Positions 36,082 to 47,690 of a stretch of DNA of 64,000 nt are shown piece after piece (the first letter of the stretch is position 1; each line of letters starts with the position of its first letter). Made by a program: the position numbers and the translations under genes. Below the pieces are notes generated by a model, which had not been told where the DNA came from, searched no databases, and saw only the letters and a program-made list of their open reading frames with translations. Location of the stretch: the NCBI RefSeq assembly GCF_040436345.1, contig NC_133232.1, forward strand, positions 25,512,315 through 25,576,314, written 5' to 3'. Origin of the DNA: Pagrus major. Lineage: Eukaryota > Chordata > Actinopteri > Spariformes > Sparidae.

Positions 36082-38490
36082 ATGGGGTCCTTTGTAACAA
36101 TGCATTCTTGTAAAAGGTACGTGCTGCTCGTTTTTCTCCTTTCTTTCGTTCGTAACATATCGTCTTCAGTGACTCATTATTCAATACCAGAGGAGATGAA
36201 AGAAGGATCAGTTGTCGCAAACCTTGCTACAGATCTCAGTCTGGATGTTAAAGCACTGAATCAGAGGAAGATGCGTCTGGACATCATTGCAAATAAGAAA
36301 TATCTGGACGTGAACAAAGAGACTGGGGAGCTGTATATAGTGGAGAAGATAGACAGAGAATACCTTTGCCCGACAAAATCATCAACGTCTTGTTACCTCA
36401 AACTAGAAGTAATATTAGAAAATCCGCTACGAATTTTTAATATTGAAGTAGAAATTTTGGATATGAACGACAACGCCCCACAGTTTCGACGAGACGCCAT
36501 TCATTTAGATATTTCTGAAGCGACGCCAAAGGGAGAGAGATTCTCTCTGAGCAATGCAGTTGATCCTGATGTTGGAAGCAATTCAGTGAAAACATACCAT
36601 CTGAGTGACAGTGAACATTTTAATATTGAGGTGCAGACCGGAAGAGATGGGTCAAAATTTGCCGAATTAATCTTAACAAAGGCTTTAGATCGAGAGCAGC
36701 AAGCTGTTCATAATTTAGTGCTCACAGCTGTAGATGGAGGCACACCTGCTCGTTCAGGTACTGCAAGTGTTATAGTTCATGTTTCAGACACTAATGATAA
36801 TGCTCCTACATTTGACAAAGTCAGTTATAATATAAAGATAATGGAAAATTCTCCCATTGGAAGTCTCGTTGTTCATCTCAATGCAACAGATTTAGATGAG
36901 GGGTCAAATTCTGATATAACATACTCATACAGTTTATATACGTCAGAGAAAACACAAGAAACATTTCATCTGAATCCTTCCACTGGTGAAATCACTGTTA
37001 AAGGAATGTTAAATTATGAAGATTTCAAAATTTATGATATGGAAGTGATAGCCACTGATAAAGGAGCCAATAGTTTGTCAGGACAATGTACAATAAAGAT
37101 TATTGTTGAAGACATGAACGACAACCACCCTGAAATATCTATTAAATCATTTCAGAGTCCAGTCAATGAGAACATAGAATTAGACACAGTGATAGCTGTA
37201 GTTAGTGTCAGTGATAAAGACTCAGGAGACAATGGAGTGGTGGATCTTCGTATTCCAGATAATATGCCTTTCAAACTGAGGGAGTCCTCTGATAACTATT
37301 ATGAATTAGTGGTGTCAGAGCCGCTAGACCGTGAGAAGGTGCCAGAGTATGACGTCACGTTCACCGTCACAGACAGAGGTTCTCCTCCTTTATCTGACAA
37401 TGAAACTATGACGTTAGAGCTGCTGGATGTTAATGACAATGTTCCACAGTTCCCTCAGTCATTTTATACTATACGTGTCATGGAGAATAACGCACCTGGG
37501 GCCCTGCTCAGCTCACTCACTGCGTTTGACCCTGACCTCCATGAAAACCAGTATCTAGTTTATTTCATCCTAGAGAAGGAGGTAGCCAACACCTCCATGT
37601 CCATGCTGTTCTCCATCAATCCAGAGAACGGGAATCTTTACGCACTGAAAACTTTTGACTATGAGATCGAGAAGGAGTTTCTTTTCCACATCGAGGCCAG
37701 AGACTCTGGCTCCCCTCCTCTCAGCAGTAACGTCACCGTCCACATCATTATTGTGGACCAGAACGACAACGCTCCGGTCATTGTGTCTCCGTGGCGCGCA
37801 CACGGCTCTGTGGTGGAGGAAAAGATCCCCAGATCCACCGATAAAGGCTCTCTGGTGGCCAAGGTGATAGCCTTAGACACAGACTCGGTGCACAACTCTC
37901 GGATTACCTACCAGTTTCTACAGGTGACTGACGCCACCTTGTTCAGTCTGGACCAATACAACGGAGAGATCCGGACTATGAGGATGTTCAGTTACAGAGA
38001 TCCGCGCCACCAGAGACTGGTTGTTATTGCCAAGGACAACGGGGAGCCTGCTCTCTCTGCTACAGTCACCATCAAGCTGTCCACAGTGGAGACTGCTGTT
38101 AAGGCATACTCTGACATGACTGAGGTACCTCTAGAATACGACATCTTCTCAGACCTCAACCTGTATTTGGTCATCGGTCTGGGCTCGGTGTCTTTTCTCC
38201 TGCTCATCACCATATTGGTCACCATCGTGCTCAAGTGTCAGACACCAAAGCCCAGCAAAGCGGCTCCTCCCTGCAGGAACAGTTTGCTCAGTGAGAGGAA
38301 CTCCACCATCGCAGACTCCACTCTGGTTTCCAACGATGCCTACTGGTACAGTCTGTTTCTAGCAGAGACCAGGAAAGGGAAGATGGTGGTCAGACAGCCT
38401 GTGCCAAAGGGCTCCAGATACATCGTGTCCAGTATACCGAGAGGCACAGGGCTGACAGACACTAGTGACTCAGCAGCTTCTACTCTGCAG
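36082..38490 (+). CDS. Gamma-type protocadherin variable exon, gene 3
   Basis: 803 codons, starting MGSFVTMHSCKRYVLLVFLL. A second in-frame ATG at 36,100 aligns with the only ATG of gene 2 and is an alternative start. The signal peptide ends near NISS. The EC1 loop is CX7C (PTKSSTS). The 5' end and leader closely match gene 6, at a constant offset of 8,690 bases, so the two are duplicates. EC2 and beyond follow the homogenised pattern, with only scattered private residues (TKALDREQQAVHNLVL). The donor is GTAAGAGTCC, and the intronic open frame after it is not coding. Confidence 0.94.
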
Positions 38491-38709
38491 GTAAGAGTCC
38501 ACTGTAGACATTTATTGCTGTTCTTTTCAAATTATGTAGTTTAATGTCCTCTTCAAAATATTTATGGTTGCAACATTCAGCTACATAGCTGGATAATTTG
38601 CTAAACTGTGTTACTGTAAGCAGCAAAAGCAGCTGTGTTTAATCTTAAACTCATTTTTAGTTTGAGGTTTCCTGGGTAGTGTAAGCTTTAAGTGTAGCAT
38701 CTGGTAATA

Positions 38710-38824
38710 TGCAAGGAGTGGCGCTGTTTACTCCAAAACATACCAGCCCATGAACGTCATGACACTGAATCTTAGTCAGCGAGGCAGACATTGAAACAAC
38801 CGGACAGCTCCGTGGTGCTGAAAC
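38710..38824 (+). promoter_or_regulatory. Promoter of array gene 4: CTCF-type element plus REST-like block
   Basis: GCAAGGAGTGGCGCTGTTTA around 38,711-38,730 is the conserved element. GTCATGACACTGAAT follows. CGGACAGCTCCG and TGGTGCTGAAAC begin at 38,801, 80 bp after the GCGCTG box. The block is closest to that of gene 2. Confidence 0.66.
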
Positions 38825-38942
38825 TCGCAGCAGCGTCAAGCAGCAATTAGCTTTTATTTGCGACTAAATCTTGTTGGGATTTTAACTGCAGAAAAATGTT
38901 TTGATCGAGGGCTGAAAGGAAATTTTTTACATCAGCGGAAAC

Positions 38943-38960
38943 ATGTACTATATCGGCTGA
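38943..38960 (+). promoter_or_regulatory. Short upstream ORF in the gene 4 leader
   Basis: ATG-TAC-TAT-ATC-GGC-TGA, one residue different from the gene 2 mini-ORF and at nearly the same distance before the main ATG. Confidence 0.4.
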
Positions 38961-38991
38961 AGCGCCTCAAACCGTGAACCCGCACACAACA

Positions 38992-41391
38992 ATGGGGTCC
39001 TTCTTGACAATGCAGTCATACAAAAGGTACGTGTGCGTCGTACTTATTTTATTCGTTCGTAACATATCGTCTTCAGTGACTCATTATTCAATACCAGAGG
39101 AGATGAAAGAAGGATCAGTTGTCGCAAATCTTGCTACAGATCTCAGTCTGGATGTTAAAACACTGAATCAGAGGAAGATGCGTCTGGACATCATTGCAAA
39201 TAAGAAATATCTGGACGTGAACAAAGAGACTGGGGAGCTGTATGTTGTGGAGAAGATTGACAGAGAGTATCTTTGCAACACAAAATCATCTTGCTATCTG
39301 AAACTGGAAGTAATATTAGAAAATCCACTACGAATTTTTAATATTGAAGTAGAAATTCTGGATATGAACGACAACGCCCCACAATTTCGACGAGACGCCA
39401 TACATTTAGATATTTCTGAAGCAACACCGAAAGGAGAGAGATTCTCTCTGAGCAATGCAGCTGATCCTGATGTTGGAACTAATTCAGTGAAAACATACCA
39501 TCTGAGTGAGAGTGAACATTTTAATATTGAAATTCAGACCGGAAGAGATGGCTCGAAGTTTGCCGAATTAATCTTAGAAAAGACTTTAGATCGAGAGCAG
39601 CAAGCTGTTCATAATTTAATACTCACAGCTGTAGATGGAGGCACACCTGCTCGTTCAGGTACTGCAAGTGTTATTGTTCATGTTTCAGACACGAATGATA
39701 ATGCTCCTACATTTGACAAAGTCAGTTATAACATAAAAATAATGGAAAATTCTCCCATTGGAAGTCTCGTTGTTCATCTCAATGCAACAGATTTAGATGA
39801 GGGGTCAAATTCTGATATAACATACTCATACAGTTTATATACGTCAGAGAAAACACAAGAAACATTTCATCTGAATCCTTCCACTGGTGAAATCACTGTT
39901 AAAGGAATGTTAAATTATGAAGATTTCAAAATTTATGATATGGAAGTGATAGCCACTGATAAAGGAGCCAATAGTTTGTCAGGACAATGTACAATAAAGA
40001 TTATTGTTGAAGACATGAATGACAACCACCCTGAAATATCTATTAAATCATTTCAGAGTCCAGTCAATGAGAACATAGAATTAGACACAGTGATAGCTGT
40101 AGTTAGTGTCAGTGATAAAGACTCAGGAGACAATGGAGTGGTGGATCTTCGTATTCCAGATAATATGCCTTTCAAACTGAGGGAGTCCTCTGATAACTAT
40201 TATGAATTAGTGGTGTCAGAGCCGCTAGACCGTGAAAAGGTTCCTGAGTATGACGTCACTTTCACCGTCACAGACAGAGGTTCTCCTCCTTTATCTGACA
40301 ATGAAACTATGACGTTAGAGCTGCTGGATGTTAATGACAATGTTCCACAGTTCCCTCAGTCATTTTATACTATACGTGTCATGGAGAATAACGCACCTGG
40401 GGCCCTGCTCAGCTCACTCACTGCGTTTGACCCTGACCTCCATGAAAACCAGTATCTAGTTTATTTCATCCTAGAGAAGGAGGTAGCCAACACCTCCATG
40501 TCCATGCTGTTCTCCATCAATCCAGAGAACGGGAATCTTTACGCACTGAAAACTTTTGACTATGAGATCGAGAAGGAGTTTCTTTTCCACATCGAGGCCA
40601 GAGACTCTGGCTCTCCTCCTCTCAGCAGTAACGTCACCGTCCACATCATTATTGTGGACCAGAACGACAACGCTCCGGTCATTGTGTCTCCGTGGCGCGC
40701 ACACGGCTCTGTGGTGGAGGAAAAGATCCCCAGATCCACCGATAAAGGCTCTCTGGTTGCCAAGGTGATAGCCTTAGACACCGACTCGGTGCACAACTCT
40801 CGGATTACCTACCAGTTTCTACAGGTGACTGACGCCACCCTGTTCAGTCTGGACCAATACAACGGAGAGATCCGGACTATGAGGATGTTCAGTTACAGAG
40901 ATCCGCGCCACCAGAGACTGGTTGTTATTGCCAAGGACAACGGGGAGCCTGCTCTCTCTGCTACAGTCACCATCAAGCTGTCCACAGTGGAGACTGCTGT
41001 TAAGGCATACTCTGACATGACTGAGGTACCTCTAGAATACGACATCTTCTCAGACCTCAACCTGTATTTGGTCATCGGTCTGGGCTCGGTGTCTTTTCTC
41101 CTGCTCATCACCATATTGGTCACCATCGTGCTCAAGTGTCAGACACCAAAGCCCAGCAAAGCGGCTCCTCCCTGCAGGAACAGTTTGCTCAGTGAGAGGA
41201 ACTCCACCATCGCAGACTCCACTCTGGTCTCCAATGATGCCTACTGGTACAGTCTGTTTCTAGCAGAGACCAGGAAAGGGAAGATGGTGGTCAGACAGCC
41301 TGTGCCAAAGGGCTCCAGATACATCGTGTCCAGTATACCGAGAGGCACAGGGCTGACAGACACTAGTGACTCAGCTGCTTCTACTCTGCAG
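38992..41391 (+). CDS. Gamma-type protocadherin variable exon, gene 4
   Basis: 800 codons from ATG 38,992 (MGSFLTMQSYKRYVCVVLIL) to CTG-CAG before GTAAGA. The signal peptide is shorter than in gene 3. The EC1 loop is CX5C (NTKSS). In EC2 it reads NAADPDVG where most members have NAVDPDVG, and EIQTGRDG where neighbours have EVQTGRDG. Apart from these and ILEKTLDREQQ, it is nearly indistinguishable from gene 3 in the mature protein. The signal peptide and the cysteine loop are thus the main distinguishing parts. Confidence 0.94.
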
Positions 41392-41617
41392 GTAAGAGTG
41401 GATTATAGATATTTGTTTTCATATGTGCAATTTATCAACGATTAGTGTCATTTTGTGTGATACTAATTTTTTTTAGGTTAGTCGGATTTAAAAGTAAAGC
41501 TCATAAATAATGTCAATACATGACATTAGTCTTGTCAGGAAAAGTCAATTTAAACTTACATTGATATGAATAAAATATTTTTATTGAGCATGATGTTAAA
41601 TGCACCTAAAAGGGTCC

Positions 41618-41738
41618 TGCAAAACTAAAGGGTGGCGCTGTTTTGTCAGTAAAATGCCAGCCCATGAACGCCATGACAGTGAAACGTTGTGATCGAGGGC
41701 AGAACGCGAAACAGCCGGACAGCTCCGTGGTGCTGAAC
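41618..41738 (+). promoter_or_regulatory. Promoter of array gene 5: CTCF-type element plus REST-like block
   Basis: ACTAAAGGGTGGCGCTGTTT lies around 41,625-41,644. GCCATGACAGTGAAA follows at about 41,670. CGGACAGCTCCG and TGGTGCTGAAC begin at 41,716, 81 bp after the GCGCTG box. Confidence 0.66.
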
Positions 41739-41890
41739 ATCTACACTGAAAACGCGCTCCTCTTTTTAGCGCAGAAACGTCGACGGGATTGAGATTTTGT
41801 GATCTTTGGGATTACGATCTTTACAACAAAATTCAATATTACCGGAAACGTGAGGAATTTCGTTTGAAAACAGTGGACCCACACACAACA

Positions 41891-44293
41891 ATGGGGTCTG
41901 ATGTAACAATGGAGTATTGCAAAAGGTACGTGCTGCTCCTTTTTCTTCTTTCTTTCGTACGCAACATATCGTCTTCAGTGACTCATTATTCAATACCAGA
42001 GGAGATGAAAGAAGGATCAGTTGTCGCAAACCTTGCTACAGATCTCAGTCTGGATGTTAAAGCACTGAATCAGAGGAAGATGCGTCTGGACATCATTGCA
42101 AATAAGAAATATCTGGACGTGAACAAAGAGACTGGTGAACTGTATATTGTGGAGAAGATAGACAGAGAATATATTTGCCCTGCAAAGTCGTCTTGCTACC
42201 TTAGACTGGAGGTAACACTTGAGAATCCAGTACGAATTTTTAATATTGAAGTAGAAATTTTGGATATGAACGACAACGCCCCACAGTTTCGAAGAGACGT
42301 CATTCATTTAGATATTTCTGAAGCGACGCCGAAAGGAGAGAGATTTTCTCTGAGTAATGCTGTTGATCCTGATGTTGGAACTAATTCAGTGAAAACATAT
42401 CATCTGAGTGAAAGCGATTTTTTTAATATTGAAGTTCAGACCGGAAGAGAAGGGTCGAAGTTTGCCGATTTGATCTTAGAAAAGACTTTAGATCGAGAGC
42501 AGCAAGCTGTTCATAATTTAATACTCACAGCTGTAGATGGAGGCACACCTGCTCGTTCAGGGACTGCAAGTGTTATTGTTCGAGTTTTGGACACTAATGA
42601 TAATGCTCCTACATTTGACAGAGTCAGTTATAATATAAAAATAATGGAAAATTCTCCCATTGGAAGTCTTGTTGTTCATCTCAATGCAACAGATTTAGAC
42701 GAGGGGTCAAATTCTGATATAACATACTCATACAGTTTATATACGTCAGAGAAAACACAAGAAACATTTCATCTGAATCCTTCCACTGGTGAAATCACTG
42801 TTAAAGGAATGTTAAATTATGAAGATTTCAAAATTTATGATATGGAAGTGATAGCCACTGATAAAGGAGCCAATAGTTTGTCAGGACAATGTACAATAAA
42901 GATTCTTGTTGAAGACATGAACGACAACCACCCAGAAATATCTATTAAATCATTTCAGAGTCCGGTCAATGAGAACATAGAATTAGACACAGTGATAGCT
43001 GTAGTTAGTGTCAGTGATAAAGACTCAGGAGACAATGGAGTGGTGGATCTTCGTATTCCAGATAATATGCCTTTCAAACTGAGGGAGTCCTCTGATAACT
43101 ATTATGAATTAGTGGTGTCAGAGCCGCTAGACCGTGAGAAGGTTCCAGAGTATGACGTCACTTTCACCGTCACAGACAGAGGTTCACCTCCTTTATCTGA
43201 CAATGAAACTATGACGTTAGAGCTGCTGGATGTTAATGACAATGTTCCACAGTTCCCTCAGTCATTTTATACTATACGTGTCATGGAGAATAACGCACCT
43301 GGGGCCCTGCTCAGCTCACTCACTGCGTTTGACCCTGACCTCCATGAAAACCAGTATCTAGTTTATTTCATCCTAGAGAAGGAGGTAGCCAACACCTCCA
43401 TGTCCATGCTGTTCTCCATCAATCCAGAGAACGGGAATCTTTACGCACTGAAAACTTTTGACTATGAGATCGAGAAGGAGTTTCTTTTCCACATCGAGGC
43501 CAGAGACTCTGGCTCTCCTCCTCTCAGCAGTAACGTCACCGTCCACATCATCATTGTGGACCAGAACGACAACGCTCCGGTCATCGTGTCTCCGTGGCGC
43601 GCACACGGCTCTGTGGTGGAGGAAAAGATCCCCAGATCCACTGATAAAGGCTCTCTGGTTGCAAAGGTGATAGCCTTAGACACCGACTCGGTGCACAACT
43701 CTCGGATTACCTACCAGTTTCTACAGGTGACTGACGCCACCCTGTTCAGTCTGGACCAATACAACGGAGAGATCCGGACTATGAGGATGTTCAGTTACAG
43801 AGATCCGCGCCACCAGAGACTGGTTGTTATTGCCAAGGACAACGGGGAGCCTGCTCTCTCTGCTACAGTCACCATCAAGCTGTCCACAGTGGAGACTGCC
43901 GTTAAGGCCTACTCTGACATGACTGAGGTGCCTCTAGAATACGACATCTTCTCGGACCTCAACCTGTATTTGGTCATCGGTCTGGGCTCGGTGTCTTTTC
44001 TCCTGCTCATCACCATATTGGTCACCATCGTGCTCAAGTGTCAGACACCCAAGCCCAGCAAAGCGGCTCCTCCCTGCAGGAACAGTTTGCTCAGTGAGAG
44101 GAACTCCACCATCGCAGACTCCACTCTGGTCTCCAACGATGCCTACTGGTACAGTCTGTTTCTAGCAGAGACCAGGAAAGGGAAGATGGTGGTCAGACAG
44201 CCTGTGCCAAAGGGCTCCAGATACATCGTGTCCAGTATACCGAGAGGCACAGGGCTGACAGACACTAGTGACTCAGCTGCTTCTACTCTGCAG
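41891..44293 (+). CDS. Gamma-type protocadherin variable exon, gene 5
   Basis: 801 codons from ATG 41,891 (MGSDVTMEYCKRYVLLLFLL). A further 34 codons are open upstream, but only from a TTG, so I exclude them. The EC1 loop is CX5C (PAKSS). EC2 has the private run SESDFFNIEVQTGREGSKFA, with FF replacing the usual EHF. The donor is GTAAGA, and the first 60 or so intronic bases match those after gene 2. This is the upstream edge of the 8,690-bp duplication that also links genes 3 and 6. Confidence 0.94.
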
Positions 44294-44505
44294 GTAAGAG
44301 TGTAGTTTGCATTTGGTTTTAATTCTACATTTTCTAAACTGAAGTGGCATTTTATATTGTATCGTAGAAATTTTAAGATTACAAATTTTAAATCAGTCTG
44401 ATGATTATCTTCAATAAACATCTACGAAAAATATCGTTGTAAATCCACTTTAAATGTATAAATTGCACTGCAAAGTGCTTCTGTCAACCACAGAGTGTTT
44501 CAAAA

Positions 44506-44616
44506 TGCAAAAGGTGGCGCTGTTCTCTTGTTAAAAAACAGGCAATGGCCGCCATGACAGGGAATTTTGTCATTCGGGCAGTTTGAAGGAACGGGACAGC
44601 TCCGTGGTGCTGAAAC
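44506..44616 (+). promoter_or_regulatory. Promoter of array gene 6: CTCF-type element plus REST-like block
   Basis: GCAAAAGGTGGCGCTGTTC, the same element as gene 3, at about 44,507. GCCGCCATGACAGGG follows. GGGACAGCTCCGTGGTGCTG is at 44,593, 76 bp after the GCGCTG box. The spacing is identical to gene 3, as expected of a duplicate. Confidence 0.68.
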
Positions 44617-44729
44617 GCAACGACGACAACGCGACCGCCTGTTTTGTGCGCATATATATCACCTGGATTAAAACCATAAGATTATGCCTTAGACCAGGGC
44701 CGGAAGTATAAACTTGGATATATTTGGAA

Positions 44730-44750
44730 ATGTGCGTTATATTGGCTTAA
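44730..44750 (+). promoter_or_regulatory. Short upstream ORF in the gene 6 leader
   Basis: ATG-TGC-GTT-ATA-TTG-GCT-TAA. A point change relative to gene 3 converts GAA context into TAA and shortens the ORF to six codons. It ends 21 bases before the main ATG. Confidence 0.4.
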
Positions 44751-44771
44751 GTGCCGTGAACCTATACAACA

Positions 44772-47180
44772 ATGGGGTCCTTTGTAACAATGCGTCCTTG
44801 TAAAAGGTACGTGCTGCTCGTTTTTCTCCTTTCTTTCGTTCGTAACATATCGTCTTCAGTGACTCATTATTCAATACCAGAGGAGATGAAAGAAGGATCA
44901 GTTGTCGCAAACCTTGCTACAGATCTCAGTCTGGATGTTAAAACACTGAATCAGAGGAAGATGCGTCTGGACATCATTGCAAATAAGAAATATCTGGACG
45001 TGAACAAAGAGACTGGGGAGCTGTATGTTGTGGAGAAGATAGACAGAGAATATATTTGTACTACAAAGTCTTCGGCGTCTTGCTATCTAAAACTGGAAGC
45101 AATACTAGAAAACCCGGTGAGAATTTTTAATATTGAAGTAGAAATTTTGGATATGAACGACAACGCCCCAGAATTTCGACGAGACGTCATACATTTAGAT
45201 ATTTCTGAAGCGACACCAAAGGGAGAGAGATTCTCTTTGAGCAATGCAGTTGATCCTGATGTTGGAAGCAACTCAGTGAAAACATACCATCTGAGTGACA
45301 GTGAACATTTTAATATTGAAGTTCAGACCGGAAGAGATGGGTCAAAATTTGCTGAATTTATTTTGAGTAAGAATTTGGATCGAGAGCAGCAAGCTGTTCA
45401 TAATTTAATACTCACAGCTGTAGATGGAGGCACACCTGCTCGTTCAGGGACTGCAAGTGTTATTGTTCGAGTTTTGGACACTAATGATAATGCTCCTACA
45501 TTTGACAGAGTCAGTTATAATATAAAAATAATGGAAAATTCTCCCATTGGAAGTCTCGTTGTTCATCTCAATGCAACAGATTTAGACGAGGGGTCAAATT
45601 CTGATATAACATACTCATACAGTTTATATACGTCAGAGAAAACACAAGAAACATTTCATCTGAATCCTTCCACTGGTGAAATCACTGTTAAAGGAATGTT
45701 AAATTATGAAGATTTCAAAATTTATGATATGGAAGTGATAGCCACTGATAAAGGAGCCAATAGTTTGTCAGGACAATGTACAATAAAGATTCTTGTTGAA
45801 GACATGAACGACAACCACCCAGAAATATCTATTAAATCATTTCAGAGTCCAGTCAATGAGAACATAGAATTAGACACAGTGATAGCTGTAGTTAGTGTCA
45901 GTGATAAAGACTCAGGAGACAATGGAGTGGTGGATCTTCGTATTCCAGATAATATGCCTTTCAAACTGAGGGAGTCCTCTGATAACTATTATGAATTAGT
46001 GGTGTCAGAGCCGCTAGACCGTGAGAAGGTTCCAGAGTATGACGTCACTTTTACCGTCACAGACAGAGGTTCACCTCCTTTATCTGACAATGAAACTATG
46101 ACGTTAGAGCTGCTGGATGTTAATGACAATGTTCCACAGTTCCCTCAGTCATTTTATACTATACGTGTCATGGAGAATAACGCACCTGGGGCCCTGCTCA
46201 GCTCACTCACTGCGTTTGACCCTGACCTCCATGAAAACCAGTATCTAGTTTATTTCATCCTAGAGAAGGAGGTAGCCAACACCTCCATGTCCATGCTGTT
46301 CTCCATCAATCCAGAGAACGGGAATCTTTACGCACTGAAAACTTTTGACTATGAGATCGAGAAGGAGTTTCTTTTCCACATCGAGGCCAGAGACTCTGGC
46401 TCTCCTCCTCTCAGCAGTAACGTCACCGTCCACATCATTATTGTGGACCAGAACGACAACGCTCCGGTCATTGTGTCTCCGTGGCGCGCACACGGCTCTG
46501 TGGTGGAGGAAAAGATCCCCAGATCCACCGATAAAGGCTCTCTGGTTGCAAAGGTGATAGCCTTAGATACCGACTCGGTGCACAACTCTCGGATTACCTA
46601 CCAGTTTCTACAGGTGACTGACGCCACCTTGTTCAGTCTGGACCAATACAACGGAGAGATCCGGACTATGAGGATGTTCAGTTACAGAGATCCGCGCCAC
46701 CAGAGACTGGTTGTTATTGCCAAGGACAACGGGGAGCCTGCTCTCTCTGCTACAGTCACCATCAAGCTGTCCACAGTGGAGACTGCCGTTAAGGCCTACT
46801 CTGACATGACTGAGGTACCTCTAGAATACGATATCTTCTCAGACCTCAACCTGTATTTGGTCATCGGTCTGGGCTCGGTGTCTTTTCTCCTGCTCATCAC
46901 CATATTGGTCACCATCGTGCTCAAGTGTCAGACACCCAAGCCCAGCAAAGCGGCTCCTCCCTGCAGGAACAGTTTGCTCAGTGAGAGGAACTCCACCATC
47001 GCAGACTCCACTCTGGTCTCCAACGATGCCTACTGGTACAGTCTGTTTCTAGCAGAGACCAGGAAAGGGAAGATGGTGGTCAGACAGCCTGTGCCAAAGG
47101 GCTCCAGATACATCGTGTCCAGTATACCGAGAGGCACAGGGCTGACAGACACTAGTGACTCAGCAGCGTCTACTCTGCAG
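44772..47180 (+). CDS. Gamma-type protocadherin variable exon, gene 6
   Basis: 803 codons from ATG 44,772 (MGSFVTMRPCKRYVLLVFLL). The EC1 loop is CX7C (TTKSSAS), while EC1 otherwise copies gene 3. EC2 has a private AEFILSKNLDREQQ. The exon ends with a GCA-GCG-TCT variant of the alanine-alanine-serine codons and donor GTATGAAC. This exact 3' end and following intron recur after gene 8, showing that gene 8 acquired them from this gene by unequal crossing over. Confidence 0.94.
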
Positions 47181-47409
47181 GTATGAACAAAGTTATAATT
47201 TCTTCTGTACTTTCTAGTGTTTACTATCATTTAACTTGCCATATACCGAGTGATGGCATTAAGAGTATAACGTTATTTAACAAAGGTTTAGCCAAACAAC
47301 ATAACTCCTTTCAAAAATATCTGCAGCAGTCAAACACGTTGACTTCAGATTTCAACTTTTACAACCTGATCACTCTTAAAATGTGCCTCACTTGTAACAT
47401 ATTTCCCTG

Positions 47410-47530
47410 CAATTTGCGAAAAGGGGCGCTGTTTACTCGAAAAAATCCTAACCCACGGTCGCCATGACAGGGAAGCGTTGTAAAAACTGCAGAGCTCCGA
47501 AAAGCCGGACAGCTCCGCGGTGCTGAAACT
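47410..47530 (+). promoter_or_regulatory. Promoter of array gene 7: CTCF-type element plus REST-like block
   Basis: GCGAAAAGGGGCGCTGTTTA lies around 47,415-47,434. GTCGCCATGACAGGGAA follows. CGGACAGCTCCG and CGGTGCTGAAAC begin at 47,506, 80 bp after the GCGCTG box. The REST-like left half has one mismatch (CCGCGG instead of CCGTGG). Confidence 0.64.
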
Positions 47531-47690
47531 CACACGAAAGGCGACGTCGCCGTTTTGCGCGTCCAAATCTTCATGGAATAAAATTTTCATCAATACGCGC
47601 GGACGGATATCTTAAACGCAAATTTGTAAATCAGTGGATATATTCTTTACATGGACTAATGTGCTTTACGCGGTGAACAGAAGAACGATA

